From the NCBI GenBank assembly GCA_963921795.1, contig OY997658.1, forward strand, positions 35,609,847 to 35,673,846: 64,000 bases of DNA. The letters are read 5' to 3'. The stretch's first letter is position 1, and each line of letters begins with the position of its first letter. The stretch is from Nannobrachium achirus (Eukaryota > Chordata > Actinopteri > Myctophiformes > Myctophidae). A program made the translations under genes and the position numbers. Positions 23,150 to 40,500 of the stretch are shown piece after piece. The notes beneath the pieces are model-generated. The model saw only the letters and a list, made by a program, of their open reading frames with translations. It was not told the origin of the DNA and searched no databases.

Positions 23150-24195
23150 TCTATACTTGAGTAAAAGTACAAAAGTATTGGCATCAAAGTACAAAATGTT
23201 TGTATGATTGCTTGTAGATCGGCTATCATTCTTTGATTTTCACAAGTCATTGTTGACATCATCATCCATTTAAGCTTTATAATTAGCTTCATACTAACAT
23301 TAACATTATTTTTCTTCTTTCAATTCTAAACGTAGAGATTAGGTTATGAAAGGAAGGTGATTAGGTGATGAAAACTAGCAAAACTATAGCAGCCATTCAC
23401 TTTAATCAACGCGATGCATCCAATGTAATTGTGATGAGGATGTCAAACAAACGTTAATCACGTCGTATTTAATTATACTTCATCTGTTACAGATGATTGT
23501 CCAAATAAACCGTACGTTATTTTAACTGTGAGCCATTTATAGTCAATATGCAGTGTTGCCCTGGGCATCGTTGTAGGCTGTAGTAGGTGATGTGTCACAC
23601 CATCTGCATACCATCTGCATTAACATATGAACTGAACGAGTATGCAAGTTGTCAATGATTTAACTCTATGACCATGATATGGGCTTTGGTGTGAAGTCAT
23701 GAAAATATCGTACCCTACACAATTTACAAAAGCAACACAAAGTACATTCATTGATGAGCTGCTTCTTCCTGTCATCTGATCAGTGTCCACACAGTAGATT
23801 AATTCGAGTTGCATTTTAATATCAAATGAAACAGAGCAAAAACGATGTGCTGAATGAACCAATGCGAGTCTTTGAGAATTACAGTTAGTATCTTCACAAA
23901 TAATGAGCACATTTCTAGAGACACGGTAACACATTCATTGTACTAAATGACAAGAAAGCATATATTTAGAACGATATGTAGCAGTGAAATACCACAAGAT
24001 TTTGGAAAATGCCTACAATCAATACACTTATTTGAACACCTTGGTTACATTAAGTTCTGCATAATGCGTACTTTCTGCTTTTGGTACATTTCAATACAAA
24101 TACTTTTTATACTTGTACTCAAGTAAATTTTGAATACAAGTCTTCCACTTGTATGATACTTAAGTAAAGAATGCGAGTACTTTTCCCACTACTGC
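23150..24195. mobile_element. Possible nonautonomous element with ACTTGAGTAAAAGTA-like inverted ends
   Basis: The left end carries ACTTGAGTAAAAGTACAAAA and the right part carries the inverted TTTTTATACTTGTACTCAAG, followed by 'gcgagtacttttcccactactgcc', which is typical of abundant fish repeats. A further related piece lies at 24310-24410 ('aaagtactcaaatgttttacacttg'). No target-site duplication was defined, so the boundaries are approximate. The interior has no convincing ORF. Confidence 0.45.
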
Positions 24196-24409
24196 CTAAT
24201 AAGCATGCTAGTTTTAGTAAAATCAGACATCACAGATAGATTTATAGAGTAATAGGCTATATGGCAACTGTAAACTTAGCAGGAGTCCTCCAGGCTATGG
24301 GGGAAAGTAGCTGTTGGAAAAAGTACTCAAATGTTTTACACTTGTTTTTTTTAAAGTATCTTAAAAGTATCAATACTGCACTGTAGATGTACTCAGTTAT
24401 AAGTAAAAG

Positions 24410-24410
<1 letters not shown>

Positions 24411-24484
<74 letters not shown>

Positions 24485-24496
24485 GGGGGGGGGGGA
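24411..24496. repeat. (CA)n microsatellite followed by poly-G
   Basis: About 34 CA units (24411-24478) followed by a run of about 12 G (24485-24496). Confidence 0.95.
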
Positions 24497-24546
24497 GTGA
24501 CAAAATTCATAGATCTAGAACACAGACTTCATAGATATAGAACACA

Positions 24547-24607
24547 GAATATGTACAGTACAGTACAGTGAGGTACAGTATACAGTACAGTAAAGTACAG
24601 TAAGGTA
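24547..24607. repeat. Short TACAG-type satellite patch
   Basis: The repeat pattern is the same as in the 205-1490 array (ACAGTACAGTAAGGTA), and it is likewise preceded by an 'atagatctagaacaca(g)aa' block resembling 196-211. This suggests the two loci share flanking as well as repeat sequence. Confidence 0.75.
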
Positions 24608-24779
24608 ATACGCAGTTATTACTGTTGTTTGAGCACGCCCGAGTTTTTTCAAAACTTTTTTTTTCCAAAAAACATTTTTTTCCAAAACTTTTTTTTTTCA
24701 AAAAACATTTTTTTTTTTTTTTCAAAAAACATTTTTTTTTTCATCTGACCAGCTTATATATTGACTGTGTCAATTCTTG

Positions 24780-25097
24780 TTTACTGGTGATTCAGTCAGA
24801 GTGTATGAAAGGGTGCGCTCGTTTTATTGTCCACGACATTGCAAGCGGCGCGAAGGCCAGCGGACCTTGGTCCTGCTCTTCGCCCCCGAGCGCCGCAGGC
24901 GCGAGTGGCCGCGAAGAGCGGGCCAGGGCCGCGCGGCCGGCGGAGCGCCACGCGAGTTACGAAGCCGTGGTGAATGCAATCGTTATATTTATGCCCAGGC
25001 CGTAAGGCCTGGGCAAGCCCACGATAAACGCCCGCGCAGTCCGGTGCGCATTTCCGAACGCACCCTTTCCCCACACTCGGACTGAAACACCAGTAAA
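24780..25097. mobile_element. GC-rich inverted-repeat element
   Basis: The left end TTTACTGGTGATTCAGTCAG and the right end (complement TTTACTGGTGTTTCAGTCCG) are inverted over about 40 bp, including AAAGGGTGCGCTCG / AAAGGGTGCGTTCG. The interior is about 70% GC with an internal hairpin, GCCCAGGCC...GGCCTGGGC (24992-25013). Open frames on both strands are compositional. Blocks of the interior recur at 2047-2094. No duplication of target was identified. Confidence 0.65.
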
Positions 25098-25636
25098 AAA
25101 CACCATCCCTTACACCCACACCGCCCACCACGGAGTCTGTTTACCTGGACGTAGACTGCGTCACCAAAGCCTGCTCAATTATGATTGGTGAATAATACTA
25201 GGACTACAAACCTACTACAAGCTGAAACCAGAAGTCTGTCTAGCGAACGCCTCCGAATAATGTTTGTTTCCGAGGGGTTATTCTATTGCAGACACAAATA
25301 AATATTGTATATTTACTTATTTATTCTACGAAATAACAGGGATTGTTACTGTTTAACCACGCTAAATGTGTGGTTTCCGTTTTATACAACACCGAGTACC
25401 TAATTTCGGCATTGATGGGTTGTGGCCCAGTTTATTAGAACAAACCCCCCTATCGTCCTCGTGCTGGATGGTATGGCCCAAAACCGGGTCATATGATCCA
25501 GCCTCGCCACTGAATGGAAAAAAAAGAACTCAGCTGAACTGAACTGACTGTCAAACCCAACCCAGAAGAACCCACTGAAACATTTCACTTTGTGTACCTT
25601 TTGTTGTCTGCTGCTGCTGCTGCATACATCGTCGCA
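25098..25636. other. 5' flank / promoter region of the cystatin gene
   Basis: No other gene seen. The 5' UTR of the cystatin B-like gene is expected just before 25637; a CTG trinucleotide run lies at 25608-25621. No clear TATA box. Confidence 0.4.
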
Positions 25637-27132
25637 ATGGCCATGTGCTGTGGAGGAACCGGTGATGTGAAGAATGCAGATGAAGGTGTTCAAAAGATTT
25701 GTGACGATGTGAGTAGATAACAACAACAGCATATTTTCATTGTTACAATGACATCGCCAAACGAGGCTAGGCTACAGAACAGTTTTTGACCGTCTATGTT
25801 TTTGACCCATTGTTTCATCTATGTACAGATGAAGTTGCACGTAGAGGGAAAAACAGGGAAGACCTACGACGTTTTCCAAGCCAAGACCTACAAGTCTCAA
25901 GTTGTAGCTGGAACGAACTACTTCATCAAGGTATGAGCAATATTAAACTAAATAGATTCCGGATACACTATATAGGTGGCAGACTGACTGACTAACCACT
26001 GATGGGCACATTCTAAAAATGTCTTCTAAATACTAACAGTTTTCCTGAAACAACTTATGTTGCTATCATTGTTTCTCAAACGTTGTCATGTCAAGGACCC
26101 CCATAATGATATGTATTTGGCCACGGACCCCCATCGCAAAATGTTTTGTTCCAGGGACCCCCAGCGATTTGTGTCTATTCTGCATCTAGCTTAAGGCCAC
26201 TTGCCTGGCTCCAGCCAATAGACCCGCCCACTCTCTGAGTGGACTGCTTCTCTTCTGAAATCAGGCTATAAGGCCACAGACCCGTTGGGAAACGAGTTTG
26301 GGTCGACTTTGTTTAATTAGGTCGGCTTTTCCTGTTACCGGCAGACTGGACACTAGCTCTGGTCTAGCTCCTTTCGGAACCACTCACTCCACGGCTATGC
26401 CGAGTGAGTGGTTCCGAAAGGAGCTAGCTCTGGTCCAGTGCGTGCAGCTGACGCTCTGGACCAGAGCTATCTGGGCACCTCAATGTAAAATTGTCTATTT
26501 TATACAAAATGTAAAAGTGAAGTATTTGAAAAATGGTCTTAAGTAATATAAAGAATACATGATGTGGATGATGTTAATGCCCCAAAATGACTGGATAGGC
26601 CTAATACAGGTTTTGTTGCAATTTATAGAAACATTATCTCTTAATTGTTGTATATTTATGTTCTAATCATGTATACTTTACTTAAAAACATTTTCCAAAT
26701 ATTTTATGTTTTTATTTATTTTGGACAAAATGACTGTTACGAAAAAGCAGTCCCTCAGAATCGGATGTGTACGTGGTTCGTGTAATTCTTTAGGTGATAA
26801 TATTTGCCATAGTTTATTAGTCATGTCCATTCATGTTGACGTTCCCATTTGGACACACATGGACATGGTAAAACTATTTGATTGCCGTAAAATGTTATGG
26901 AGAATACACAAGTCAAAGACCTGAAGTTGTTTTAGACAGGGACACATTGTTAAAATAAATGGTATTGTATTGGCTCTTCTTAACCCTCTTATCTCTCCTG
27001 TAGGTTCATGTTGGTGGAGAAGATCACGTCCACATCCGTGTGTTCAAAGCACTCCCGCATACAGGCGAAACACTAAGCTTGCACAGTGTCCAGGAGTCCA
27101 AGGCCCACCATGACCCTGTTGAATATTTTTAA
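25637..27132 (+). CDS. cstb: Cystatin B-like (stefin) cysteine protease inhibitor
   Basis: Exons are 25637-25708, 25829-25930 and 27004-27132, with GT-AG junctions at codon boundaries and a 100-aa product, close to the usual 98. Stefins are cytosolic single-domain inhibitors of papain-like cathepsins; no signal peptide is present, as expected. The N-terminal Gly-rich trunk ([10 protein letters not shown]), the central QVVAG loop (residues 48-52) and the second hairpin loop LPH (75-77) are all present, as is the [19 protein letters not shown] segment. The three-exon structure fits the stefin family. Teleosts have several stefin paralogues, so orthology to CSTB rather than CSTA-type is by similarity only. 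Its position beside MIX23 agrees with the human CSTA-MIX23 neighbourhood. Confidence 0.93.
26049..26190. mobile_element. hAT-like miniature element fragment in cystatin intron 2
   Basis: 'tttctcaaacgttgtcatgtcaaggacccccataat' and 'ggccacggacccccat(c)...ccagggacc' match the block order at 47534-47630, so both are copies of one subfamily. No right terminus was recognised. Confidence 0.55.
26366..26425. repeat. Perfect 24-bp-arm hairpin
   Basis: The arm AGCTCCTTTCGGAACCACTC (continuing ACTC) at 26366-26389 is exactly inverted at 26402-26425 around a 12-nt loop. It lies in intron 2 of the cystatin gene, downstream of a repeat fragment, and is probably the centre of a degraded palindromic transposon. 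Confidence 0.8.
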
Positions 27133-27327
27133 TATGACCACATAACAAGTTTAAATCCCAGTGCCTAAATGAGTCACTTCTCATAATCCTCTATAGCTGT
27201 GTCTTTGTGCTACATTATTCAGCCATGTTAACTTCAAATCTCATTTCATACTGGATTTTAATGTCACTGATGAAAATACTGTGTCATTGTTTGGGAACAA
27301 GTAAGAAACTGTTTTGTTACATGATTT

Positions 27328-27339
27328 AATAAAATAAAA
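27328..27339 (+). terminator. cstb: Poly(A) signals of the cystatin gene
   Basis: Overlapping AATAAA hexamers lie at 27328-27333 and 27333-27338, about 200 bp after the stop codon, a usual distance for this small gene. Confidence 0.6.
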
Positions 27340-29337
27340 TGCATCCTAAGAAAAAATGTAATTGTTTTTAAAACAATGTTCTTTTGTTGTTGCCTGAGAT
27401 ACAAAATACAGGCAGGGGCATACTGTACCGAGTGTGTGTACTGTGGGTGGGTGTGTCAACCATTCCAAGTGAAAGATGAAGTGTCAGCTAAATCTAAAAG
27501 CCTCAAATAGTCATTCATTATAGTGTATTCATGTGACCTGCAGTGTATTACTCACAACCACGCCTGTTGCCCATACTGATTCATTTAGTGCCTTTAGGTT
27601 GGCCCATATTAGAACTATTGCAACGGGTAAATTGTGTTGTGACGATCAGAAGCCAAACTAGAACCATAGTAATCCCTCAAACTAACAAATCTGTTGATGG
27701 GTGAAAAAATAAAACATCCTCAGACAAAGTGTCAATTGAATATGAAAATGTCATGGCTCTACAAAGAGTTGAGCGCTTAACTGAAATTATTTAATTGTTT
27801 ATGTAACCTGTTCACATAGCATGGCTACTCAAAGGCAGCTGACAGATGAGTCATCAGGTCTGGTATGCCGCTTTTCTTGTTTACCGGAAGCTCACAAAAA
27901 GCCTGGAACTGAGTTTTTCCACTGCAGTATTCTCACCAAAATCGGTCCACCTACCACAGTTGACAAAGTCTGAAACAAACATGTGAACTTCACGTTGTGT
28001 TGATATTATCAGTCACATGAGTTGCTCTTCTGTTTTCCACACCACACCAATGCTCGAGCATTGTTTTGTTTATTATCTATTAACTGTTGCACCCCTATTT
28101 AAAAAGAGCTTTTCCTCTTGCCATCCAGATCCAAAACCTGGGCCTGCTCAGTATTTTATACATGCCAGTTAACTGCTTGTAGTGCACCTGTATAGAAGCA
28201 GTTATGTACCGTGGTTTCTCCTCTTAGTTATTCAAGCTTTTCCTTTAATTTGTCAGCTCTCCATACATGTAAGTAAATCACATCTTCTGTGTCCATGTCG
28301 CTGCCTGTGTTGACATCATAAATGTCATTGTGGACACTCATGGCAAACTAGGTAGACAATCAGTACTTGGCCATGAATTTTGTACTCTGCTACACAGCAT
28401 CACGCTCAACCAGAAGAAATTATTTTATACTGCCATTTATGCATCATGTATCACATCCATGGGTAGTCCGGTCTGCTTTTATAGTTGTTTCACTTTTAAG
28501 TGATGGGAATTAAAATAATAGGCGTTAATATATTTTCTCACTACGCAAAGGATCGATCACCTTAACACATTTCTTCTGTGTGTAAGAAATGCAAATTATT
28601 GGGATTAGGAAATAAGAATATTATGGGGCAAGAGAACGAACACATCATCTCCTCTTTTGTTTTTACCGTTGATTTCCCTGAACCAACCAAAATGTTGCAA
28701 TACACATCACAAGTTATTGTGCAGGATGTTTTGTCTTTGATCCGACTACACTACTATTTAAAGCAACCTCTGGAGCATCAGGTGATTCTGACTCTTGGAG
28801 GACAAACCGAGTAAGGGTTAGCATGTGTTTGGATTAAGTAATGGCAAGTGTATCCAAATTGAGGAACAACAAGAACTATACAGTAACCTTTTCTCATTGT
28901 TAAACATGGCATAAAACAGCACTTAAAATGCTAAATATGGTGCAAACTCGCCTCAACTAAAGCAGTGATGTGGATGAAACCCTACCATGCTGCTTGTATT
29001 TTCTTTCGGAAAATAAGATGGATTTACTTTTAATCAGCTCACCGATTAATTTAAACCACAGACAAGAGCCACTGAAAAACACAATTATATTTTTCTTTAA
29101 AAAAAATCTGTCTTTTTTGTACAATTTCAGAAAAGAAACACAGAAATTACTGTTCTACATGGGGTGGTCTCACATGAATGCACTGGTCACAATGGTTTGA
29201 GTGTGGGGAAGAGGTTACAGTTGGCTGGGTGACAAACGTCCTGGTGTCAAGAGCACAAAGGCAAGTCACAGTTTCAGCTGCAGTCATGATGCAGCCTCCT
29301 GATGTAGCACTTCTTACTAGCCACAACAGACACCACA
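27340..29337. other. Intergenic between convergent cystatin and MIX23 genes
   Basis: No exon was recognised. The distal part is probably 3' UTR of MIX23 on the minus strand; a minus-strand AATAAA lies at 28079-28084. Small open frames here are unsupported. Confidence 0.4.
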
Positions 29338-34143
<4,806 letters not shown>

Positions 34144-34511
34144 GTTGGACTGCGAGGTCCTCTGCGCAAGCTGTTCGACAAGATGCCTGAATTAAATATA
34201 TTATGAAATAATGACGTATCTCAAAATTAATCAAATATTACATTAACACCAGTTAATAATCTTTTCAGGGACAATTTTATATAATGAGTGGATCGGTAAA
34301 ATAGCAATGTATTGATTGTGCATTTTGTACTGGCACATGGTTCGGCCAGCTGTTCATTACGCATTGTACATGGATGGAAACTGTCAGAAGCGTAGCAGCA
34401 GTTGCTTGACTTTCAACACAACTGATCCTCTCCAGTGTTTCTACACGGCTTGGTTTCATGGCGACGTAATACATTGCTTGGCCTGCATTTAACCTCCATG
34501 TTCTTACAAAC
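34144..34511. promoter_or_regulatory. Head-to-head promoter between MIX23 and FAM162A
   Basis: The two start codons (minus-strand 34143, plus-strand 34512) face away from each other across 368 bp. The same divergent arrangement is, as far as I recall, present in human. No TATA box was seen. Both products are mitochondrial, so shared regulation is plausible but inferred. Confidence 0.65.
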
Positions 34512-37500
34512 ATGAATTTCTTCAAATCTCGGAGTGTCATTGGCAACTTGATTGGCGGTGCGTATTGCGTGGTTCTTTTATATTCAGCGTTGTTTTGTTT
34601 TGGTATGTTGGGGGGCATGGTGGCACACTGTTTACAACTACAGCCACTGTACACGATGTGCTAATGACTGTATCTTTAATAGCAGTGACTGTCTTGGGTA
34701 CATGTTTTTGGTTAATGGATTATTAGATTACACTTGACATGACCCGACTGTTCTCTGTAGTGGATTATTCTTTCCCTCTCTAGAAGACTGACTGTTCTGT
34801 TGAAGAAGAAGAAGTTCATAGTTTTAATGTTGGGAGGATGTGGCTAGAAAGTACTGGTGTTGCTCGCCACTTCTTTTTAGTTGTTAGTGTTTTGTTCAAA
34901 ACATATTATATTAATGACGAGTCAATTCTTTATAAGTGTCCCTAAAGCGAAATAAAGTAACACAACCTGTATTGAAGTTTAATTAAAGGGATATTTCACT
35001 TTAAAAAAAAAAAAAAAAAAAACTTTTGGTCATTTTATCATTTAATCAGGTTTTTGTGAGCACACCAGGACAGTTTTTAAATTGCTTGATTCAATATTTA
35101 AGTATTTGATATTCATTTTTATCAGACACGCCCCCTTCCTATACAAACCCATTGTAACCTCAATTTTAACCATGATAGATTCACCCGTAATTGGTTCTGG
35201 AGACTTATACTGCCCTCCTAGCTTTGGAAACCCAGGCTTTTACTGCCCTCCTAATACGTGAGTAATAATTTGAATAACTATTTTGGAAAATGAAAAAAAT
35301 TAAATACAAGAACTAAAAATTTAAAGTAATTGAAAAAACACCTCCTCACATATTAGGAGGGCACCAGGGCAGTACTATGAGTCACCAGAACCAAGGACGG
35401 GTGTTAGATGCATAGAGCTAGATACCTCATCCGCCTCTGCAGTTCATTGGAGCGACCTGTATCAACTGGATGCCGGAAGGGTGCCATGGCATTGGTCCGA
35501 CATCTCATTGTTCCTACATCCCATTAGTCCGAATCTGGTGAATGTTAACCTGGTAAAAATACTATGACTAAACCTAACCCTAAGCCTAACCTCAGTAAAA
35601 CTACGCTTAAACCTAACCCTAAAACCTAACCCTAACCAAAGTAGGACTAATGAAATGTAGGACTAATGAGATGTAGGACTTATGGGCAGTCCCCTGCCGG
35701 AAGTGTGGAGAGTAGGCTGCCAGCACTCCATTCAAATGATATCAACGCACTGAATGGGAATTTGTCACGTCTTCTCAGACCTTTGAATGGTGCAGTAGCT
35801 GAGATATGTAGCTACAGGGTAGGTTAATCACAGCATTGATTGGGAGACAAATGACCTACCAACGGGGCTCAGTAGTTCTGCCGTATAAAGTATATTTATT
35901 GACCATGACGGAGGCGCGCTGTCTCAGGCAATCTTGATCCACGGGAGACGCTGCCGAGCGGGCAGTAGCGAGCAAGTTGCTGTGTCGACCGTTGCGAAGG
36001 TCGCATGAGCCGACTTAGCGCCGTTAGTAGTTGTAATCCAGGCAGGGCAGAATCGTAAATCTTCATTTCCCTGGCTTTTGTCAACCACACTGAATGATGA
36101 CAACCTACTGCCATCAACGCATTTAATGGTGACAACGACTGGTAGTTCAGTATCTCGCCTACTGCACCATTCAAAGGTCTGAAAAGACGTGATAGAGAAA
36201 GAAGTCTGCAACAGAGCAGAAGGTCCACAACACTCCAAATTAGATAAAGTCTTTATGGTGCACAGCTCAAAATAACATGAAGCAATGAAGAAGTCGCCAG
36301 CACACAAGGAGTATCCCGATTCCTTTTCACATGGTTTTATTTACCTCACTGGACAGAAGCAACGTACGCATTTCGACCTTGTTGGTCTTCGTCAGCGTTG
36401 TCAAAGCGTGAAAAGACGTGAAAAGGGAAACAAACTACCAGAGGGAACAGCAGTGCCCTCAGTTCCTATATCCAAACGCACCCTGGGTTATGAAAAGCAG
36501 TGGTTAGTGCTTCGCCTCACAGCTAGAAGGTCCTGGGTTCGATTCCCGCCGGGAGGCGCTGTGGGCGTGTTCCCTCCTCCGCGTCATCAGCGCCCACACC
36601 CTAGGTGGGGTTGGCGATAGGGCCTTTCTGTGTGGAGTTTGCATGTTCTCCCCGTGTCTCCTAGGGTAGATACCCTCACAAAAACATGCAGTAATCCTGG
36701 TCTCTATAATGCCTCCCCCTGGCCAGCCGGGGCGCCTGATGGAGGGGAAAGGAACTGGTTGGAATAACGTGTTCCTTCCACACGCTACGTCCAAACCAGG
36801 GGAAATCCCCACTGTCAGGTGAAAAGAAGCAACTTGGCTCCTCATGCATAGAAGGAAGCATGAGGTCAGGATTACATATGCAATTGACACTGGGTGAAAA
36901 TGGGTTACAAAAATTGTGGGATAAAAATTATAGAAAAAAAAGAAAAGCTCCGCCCCCACCTGCCTCTGATTGGCCTACCTAGATCACGCTGGGCCTACCG
37001 AACTTCCGTTTCTGTTGCGCACGTGGATGCTTGCCGTCCCGCCCATAGAGTTATGGCTCCTGCCTCGTGATGCAAATACCTCCGAGCTGAAGGAGGCGTC
37101 TTAACTTTCTATGTCTATGGTTAGATGAATCTATCATGGTTAAAATGGATTTTGAAGTTACAATGGGTAAGTAGTGGTAGTATTAGTATTATTAGTATTA
37201 ATATTTTTTTTCCAGACCTCAAGATTAATTTATAGCCATTCACCCTGGCCACAATATGCGATGTGAATGGCATGAACCTGTAGACACCCGAAGTGGCAGA
37301 AGTGCTGCAGTTAACGGAAGTTAAGTCATGCGTTGCAGTCTGTTTACATCCGCCAGCGAAACAAGCCTAAATAGATTGTAGCTCTTAGTAGGTGTCCTTT
37401 GTCAGAATCCATGTTTTTGTTTGGATATTGTTTATTACGAGCTTAACCGAAGGTTCTGAGAAGTAGAACAGTTTTTTTCGCCAGCGAGGAATACACCACA

Positions 37501-40500
37501 CTGTGAAAAAACAATAGCATCCAGTGAAATTCTCCCGGCGGAAGTAGCACCGTTCAATGCCGTATCAGCCTATGGTTGTAACCAGGCTTTTCTCTTCGCA
37601 GATGAGTAAGCCTGGCTATGCGAGGCTAATAGCCATTAGATATTGATATTCTCCTGGTCTTTTCCCATAGGTCAATGGCGCAAACAGGTTGTGGAGACAG
37701 GAGGAAGCCGTAGGAGTTTGTGCAATAAACCCCCAGAGGCTAAACCAGAGCCCCCTGCACCTGCAAAACCAGAGCCCCCACCTGCTACTGTCCCTGCACA
37801 CGGTATGAACACTCACACTGTTACTGATTGATGCAATCTAGACTTAATTATTCTGATCACATCCAATCACAGAAAATTACACTTGGTCAAGACAGTGTTT
37901 TATTTTGTACAGTGATGGAACATAGATTTGTATTTTGAAGCAAATAACCCTTTGTATGGAATTACAGTCATAAAAATGTATCATAGGTTGAAAACCCTGT
38001 TCCCTTTTAATCTATTCTTTTCATAATAACAATGTTTTCTGTTTTGTACTTTGGGTACTCAGTTAATTCTTTGGCTGAGGATTTTCTTCACCCTCAGCTT
38101 AGCCTCTGTGCATCAGTACGTGCTAGTTCTATCTGTAGAAACTGGGGAAAAGTTCTTCTGCATGTCCCCAAGGATAAAGAACACAGGAAGTGGAGTCACA
38201 GTGCAGTGAGTGACTGGAATGATGGCTTGGACTAGAGCCTATCAAATCAAACATATCTTCAGTCAGTTTGGGTAGGAATTTGTATGTATTTGTTTGTTTA
38301 TAGAGGATTTGTTTATTCATTAGTTGTTATTTTGTGCTTTAAAAAAATCTATTCCAGCACCCTACTCGTCGGGGTTTAAGCTCCCAGGCTATAAACCATC
38401 AAAGTTTGATATTAAGATGTTGCTTTGGTCTGGACGCTTCAAGACAGTAGACCAGATCCCAGAGCTTGTGTCGTAAGTAACTATTTCCTGTTTACACCAG
38501 ACCTCCCATGAACACTTGCATCTGATAGGCTCTTTACATAATTGTATTAAGTCACATCATAAGCACAGAGCTAGGTAATTGGTTGACTGGTGTATCTGGG
38601 TGCAGCTGGTCTTTCAGGACAAACAACCATATTTCAGAAGAGTTCTGTTTGGAGCTGGAGGTAATTATCCTGGTTCCTGACATTACGGAAAAGATGACAG
38701 AACTAATGTTGTCTATAGATGAAAATATCACAAGACAGACCACACACTCTGCCACCTCCAATAATGTCAATTACTCTTAATGAATGAAAAAAAGTATAAT
38801 CATAATAGCTGATGATCATGTAGTAGGGGGGAAAGACTCACGGCACCTTGTCTTTAAGTTAAAGTGGTTACGTTTTCTGTGGGCTTTGATAATATTGAAC
38901 CATTGAAAAGAATTAAGAGCTTGTGACCAAATAATAGCTACTAACTAGTAACTACTTTACTTTACTTTACTTTACTTTACTTTATTATGGATCCCCATTA
39001 GCACTTGCCTAAGCATGGCTATTCTTCCTGGGGTCCGTCACACATCCAGTACATACATCATGTACAACAACATACAGAATACAAACAACAGATAAGACAG
39101 ACAGACAATAGTTCACAAAAGTTTAGAAGTACACTTTTGAAAATTAATTCACAATATTGTACATTTCATGATAAAGGGTTACCTATAAGGTTTTTTTTTT
39201 TCTTTTTTCTTTTTCTTCTTTTTTTTTTTTTTTTTTTTAAATAATCATATCATCTCATAGATCAGATGAGGAAAATGCAAGTTGCCCAGAACAGAGCTTA
39301 AACAGACAGACAATGGAGAAGTAGATCATTATATATTCTCATGAAAAATTGATATATACTGTTTTACCATCCTTTTAAACCCCTCTTTAGTATTCGCTTC
39401 AATAATATAACCTGGCAGTGAATTCCAACTTACAATAGATCTATACATAACAGTTTTCTGTATAACAGAGCTTTTCACTGTAGGTAAATTAAACCTACCT
39501 TCTATTGCATGTCTAGTTTGATATTCATGATTAGCACAATGTTTTAATAAGCTTTTAATAAGCTACTAATTGGATCCATTGGAACACCGGCCCTTTTTGC
39601 CATTTCTTGAACAGTAACATACAAGGTTTCCACACAACAGTGACGATGATATGTAACTGTTAGCTTTTCATAATATTATAATATTTATGTATGATAATAC
39701 ATAATACATATTATGAACATAATTGTGTTACCAAGGTAATAACAGCTATGGTTATACTGTAATCGTTTTCAAGGTATTTGAGAAGCTATTAACATTTGTA
39801 CATGTGCCCGGGCTGCAGGTTTGAAATGATTGATGCTGCTAGAAACAAAGTTCGAGTGAAAGCCTGTTATGGGATGATGGTGGCCACGATAGCGGGTTGT
39901 TTGGTGATGGTGATCCTGGGCAAACGGGTGAGTGTCATAATATCAAATGATGCCCAAATTGTATTGTTTTGTATCGTATTGATAGACTCCTATCTCAATG
40001 TTTGTGTGTGTATGTGTGTGTGTGAGACCCTCTAGAGTCTAGAGCAGGGGTCTTCAACATTTTCAGGCCAAGGACCCCTTAGTTGAGACAGAGATGCAGC
40101 AGGGACCCCCATAATCTTTTCATAGATTCCATATAGTTTCATTGTTTGACAGCACGATCATCACGTCTATACTTAGTAAACTTGACCTTTCACTCTGTAC
40201 TTAGTCTGCTCTTTTCCCCCTCTAAGCTCTTTGCCAAAAATAGCCGATCTACAAGGTCACAACGCCTCGCAGCTTGTAGGTCTGCAATTTTGGTTAAAGT
40301 TCACGGAATATGGATATTTATATATAATTATATAATATAAAAAGGAGAAAAAAACTTTTTATCACTCAAAGATTTCGAGGACCCCCTGTAGTAACTCTGA
40401 GGACCCCCTGTTGAAGACCCATGGTCTAGAGAGCACCCTTTTCGTTGAGGTGCTCATCATCTCACCTCAAATGTGTCATCCTTTTCGTCCAGGCTGCAGG

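Noticed and set aside
22993..23934. Minus-strand frames of about 100 codons
   Set aside because: No recognisable family, poor codon pattern, and they overlap a probable nonautonomous transposon.
24796..25131. Overlapping 102-126 codon frames on both strands
   Set aside because: High GC lowers stop-codon frequency; the region is an inverted-repeat transposon with no protein family features.
35570..35640. Telomere repeat tract
   Set aside because: CCTAAC units are few and imperfect, embedded in a dispersed repeat that also occurs near 32836; not a telomere or clear interstitial telomeric array.
37135..37165. ATG...ATGG|GTAAGT as an alternative FAM162A first exon with the right phase
   Set aside because: The sequence is part of a dispersed repeat (an inverted copy lies at 35150-35190). 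The 34512 exon has the same phase, a better N-terminus and the expected head-to-head position with MIX23.
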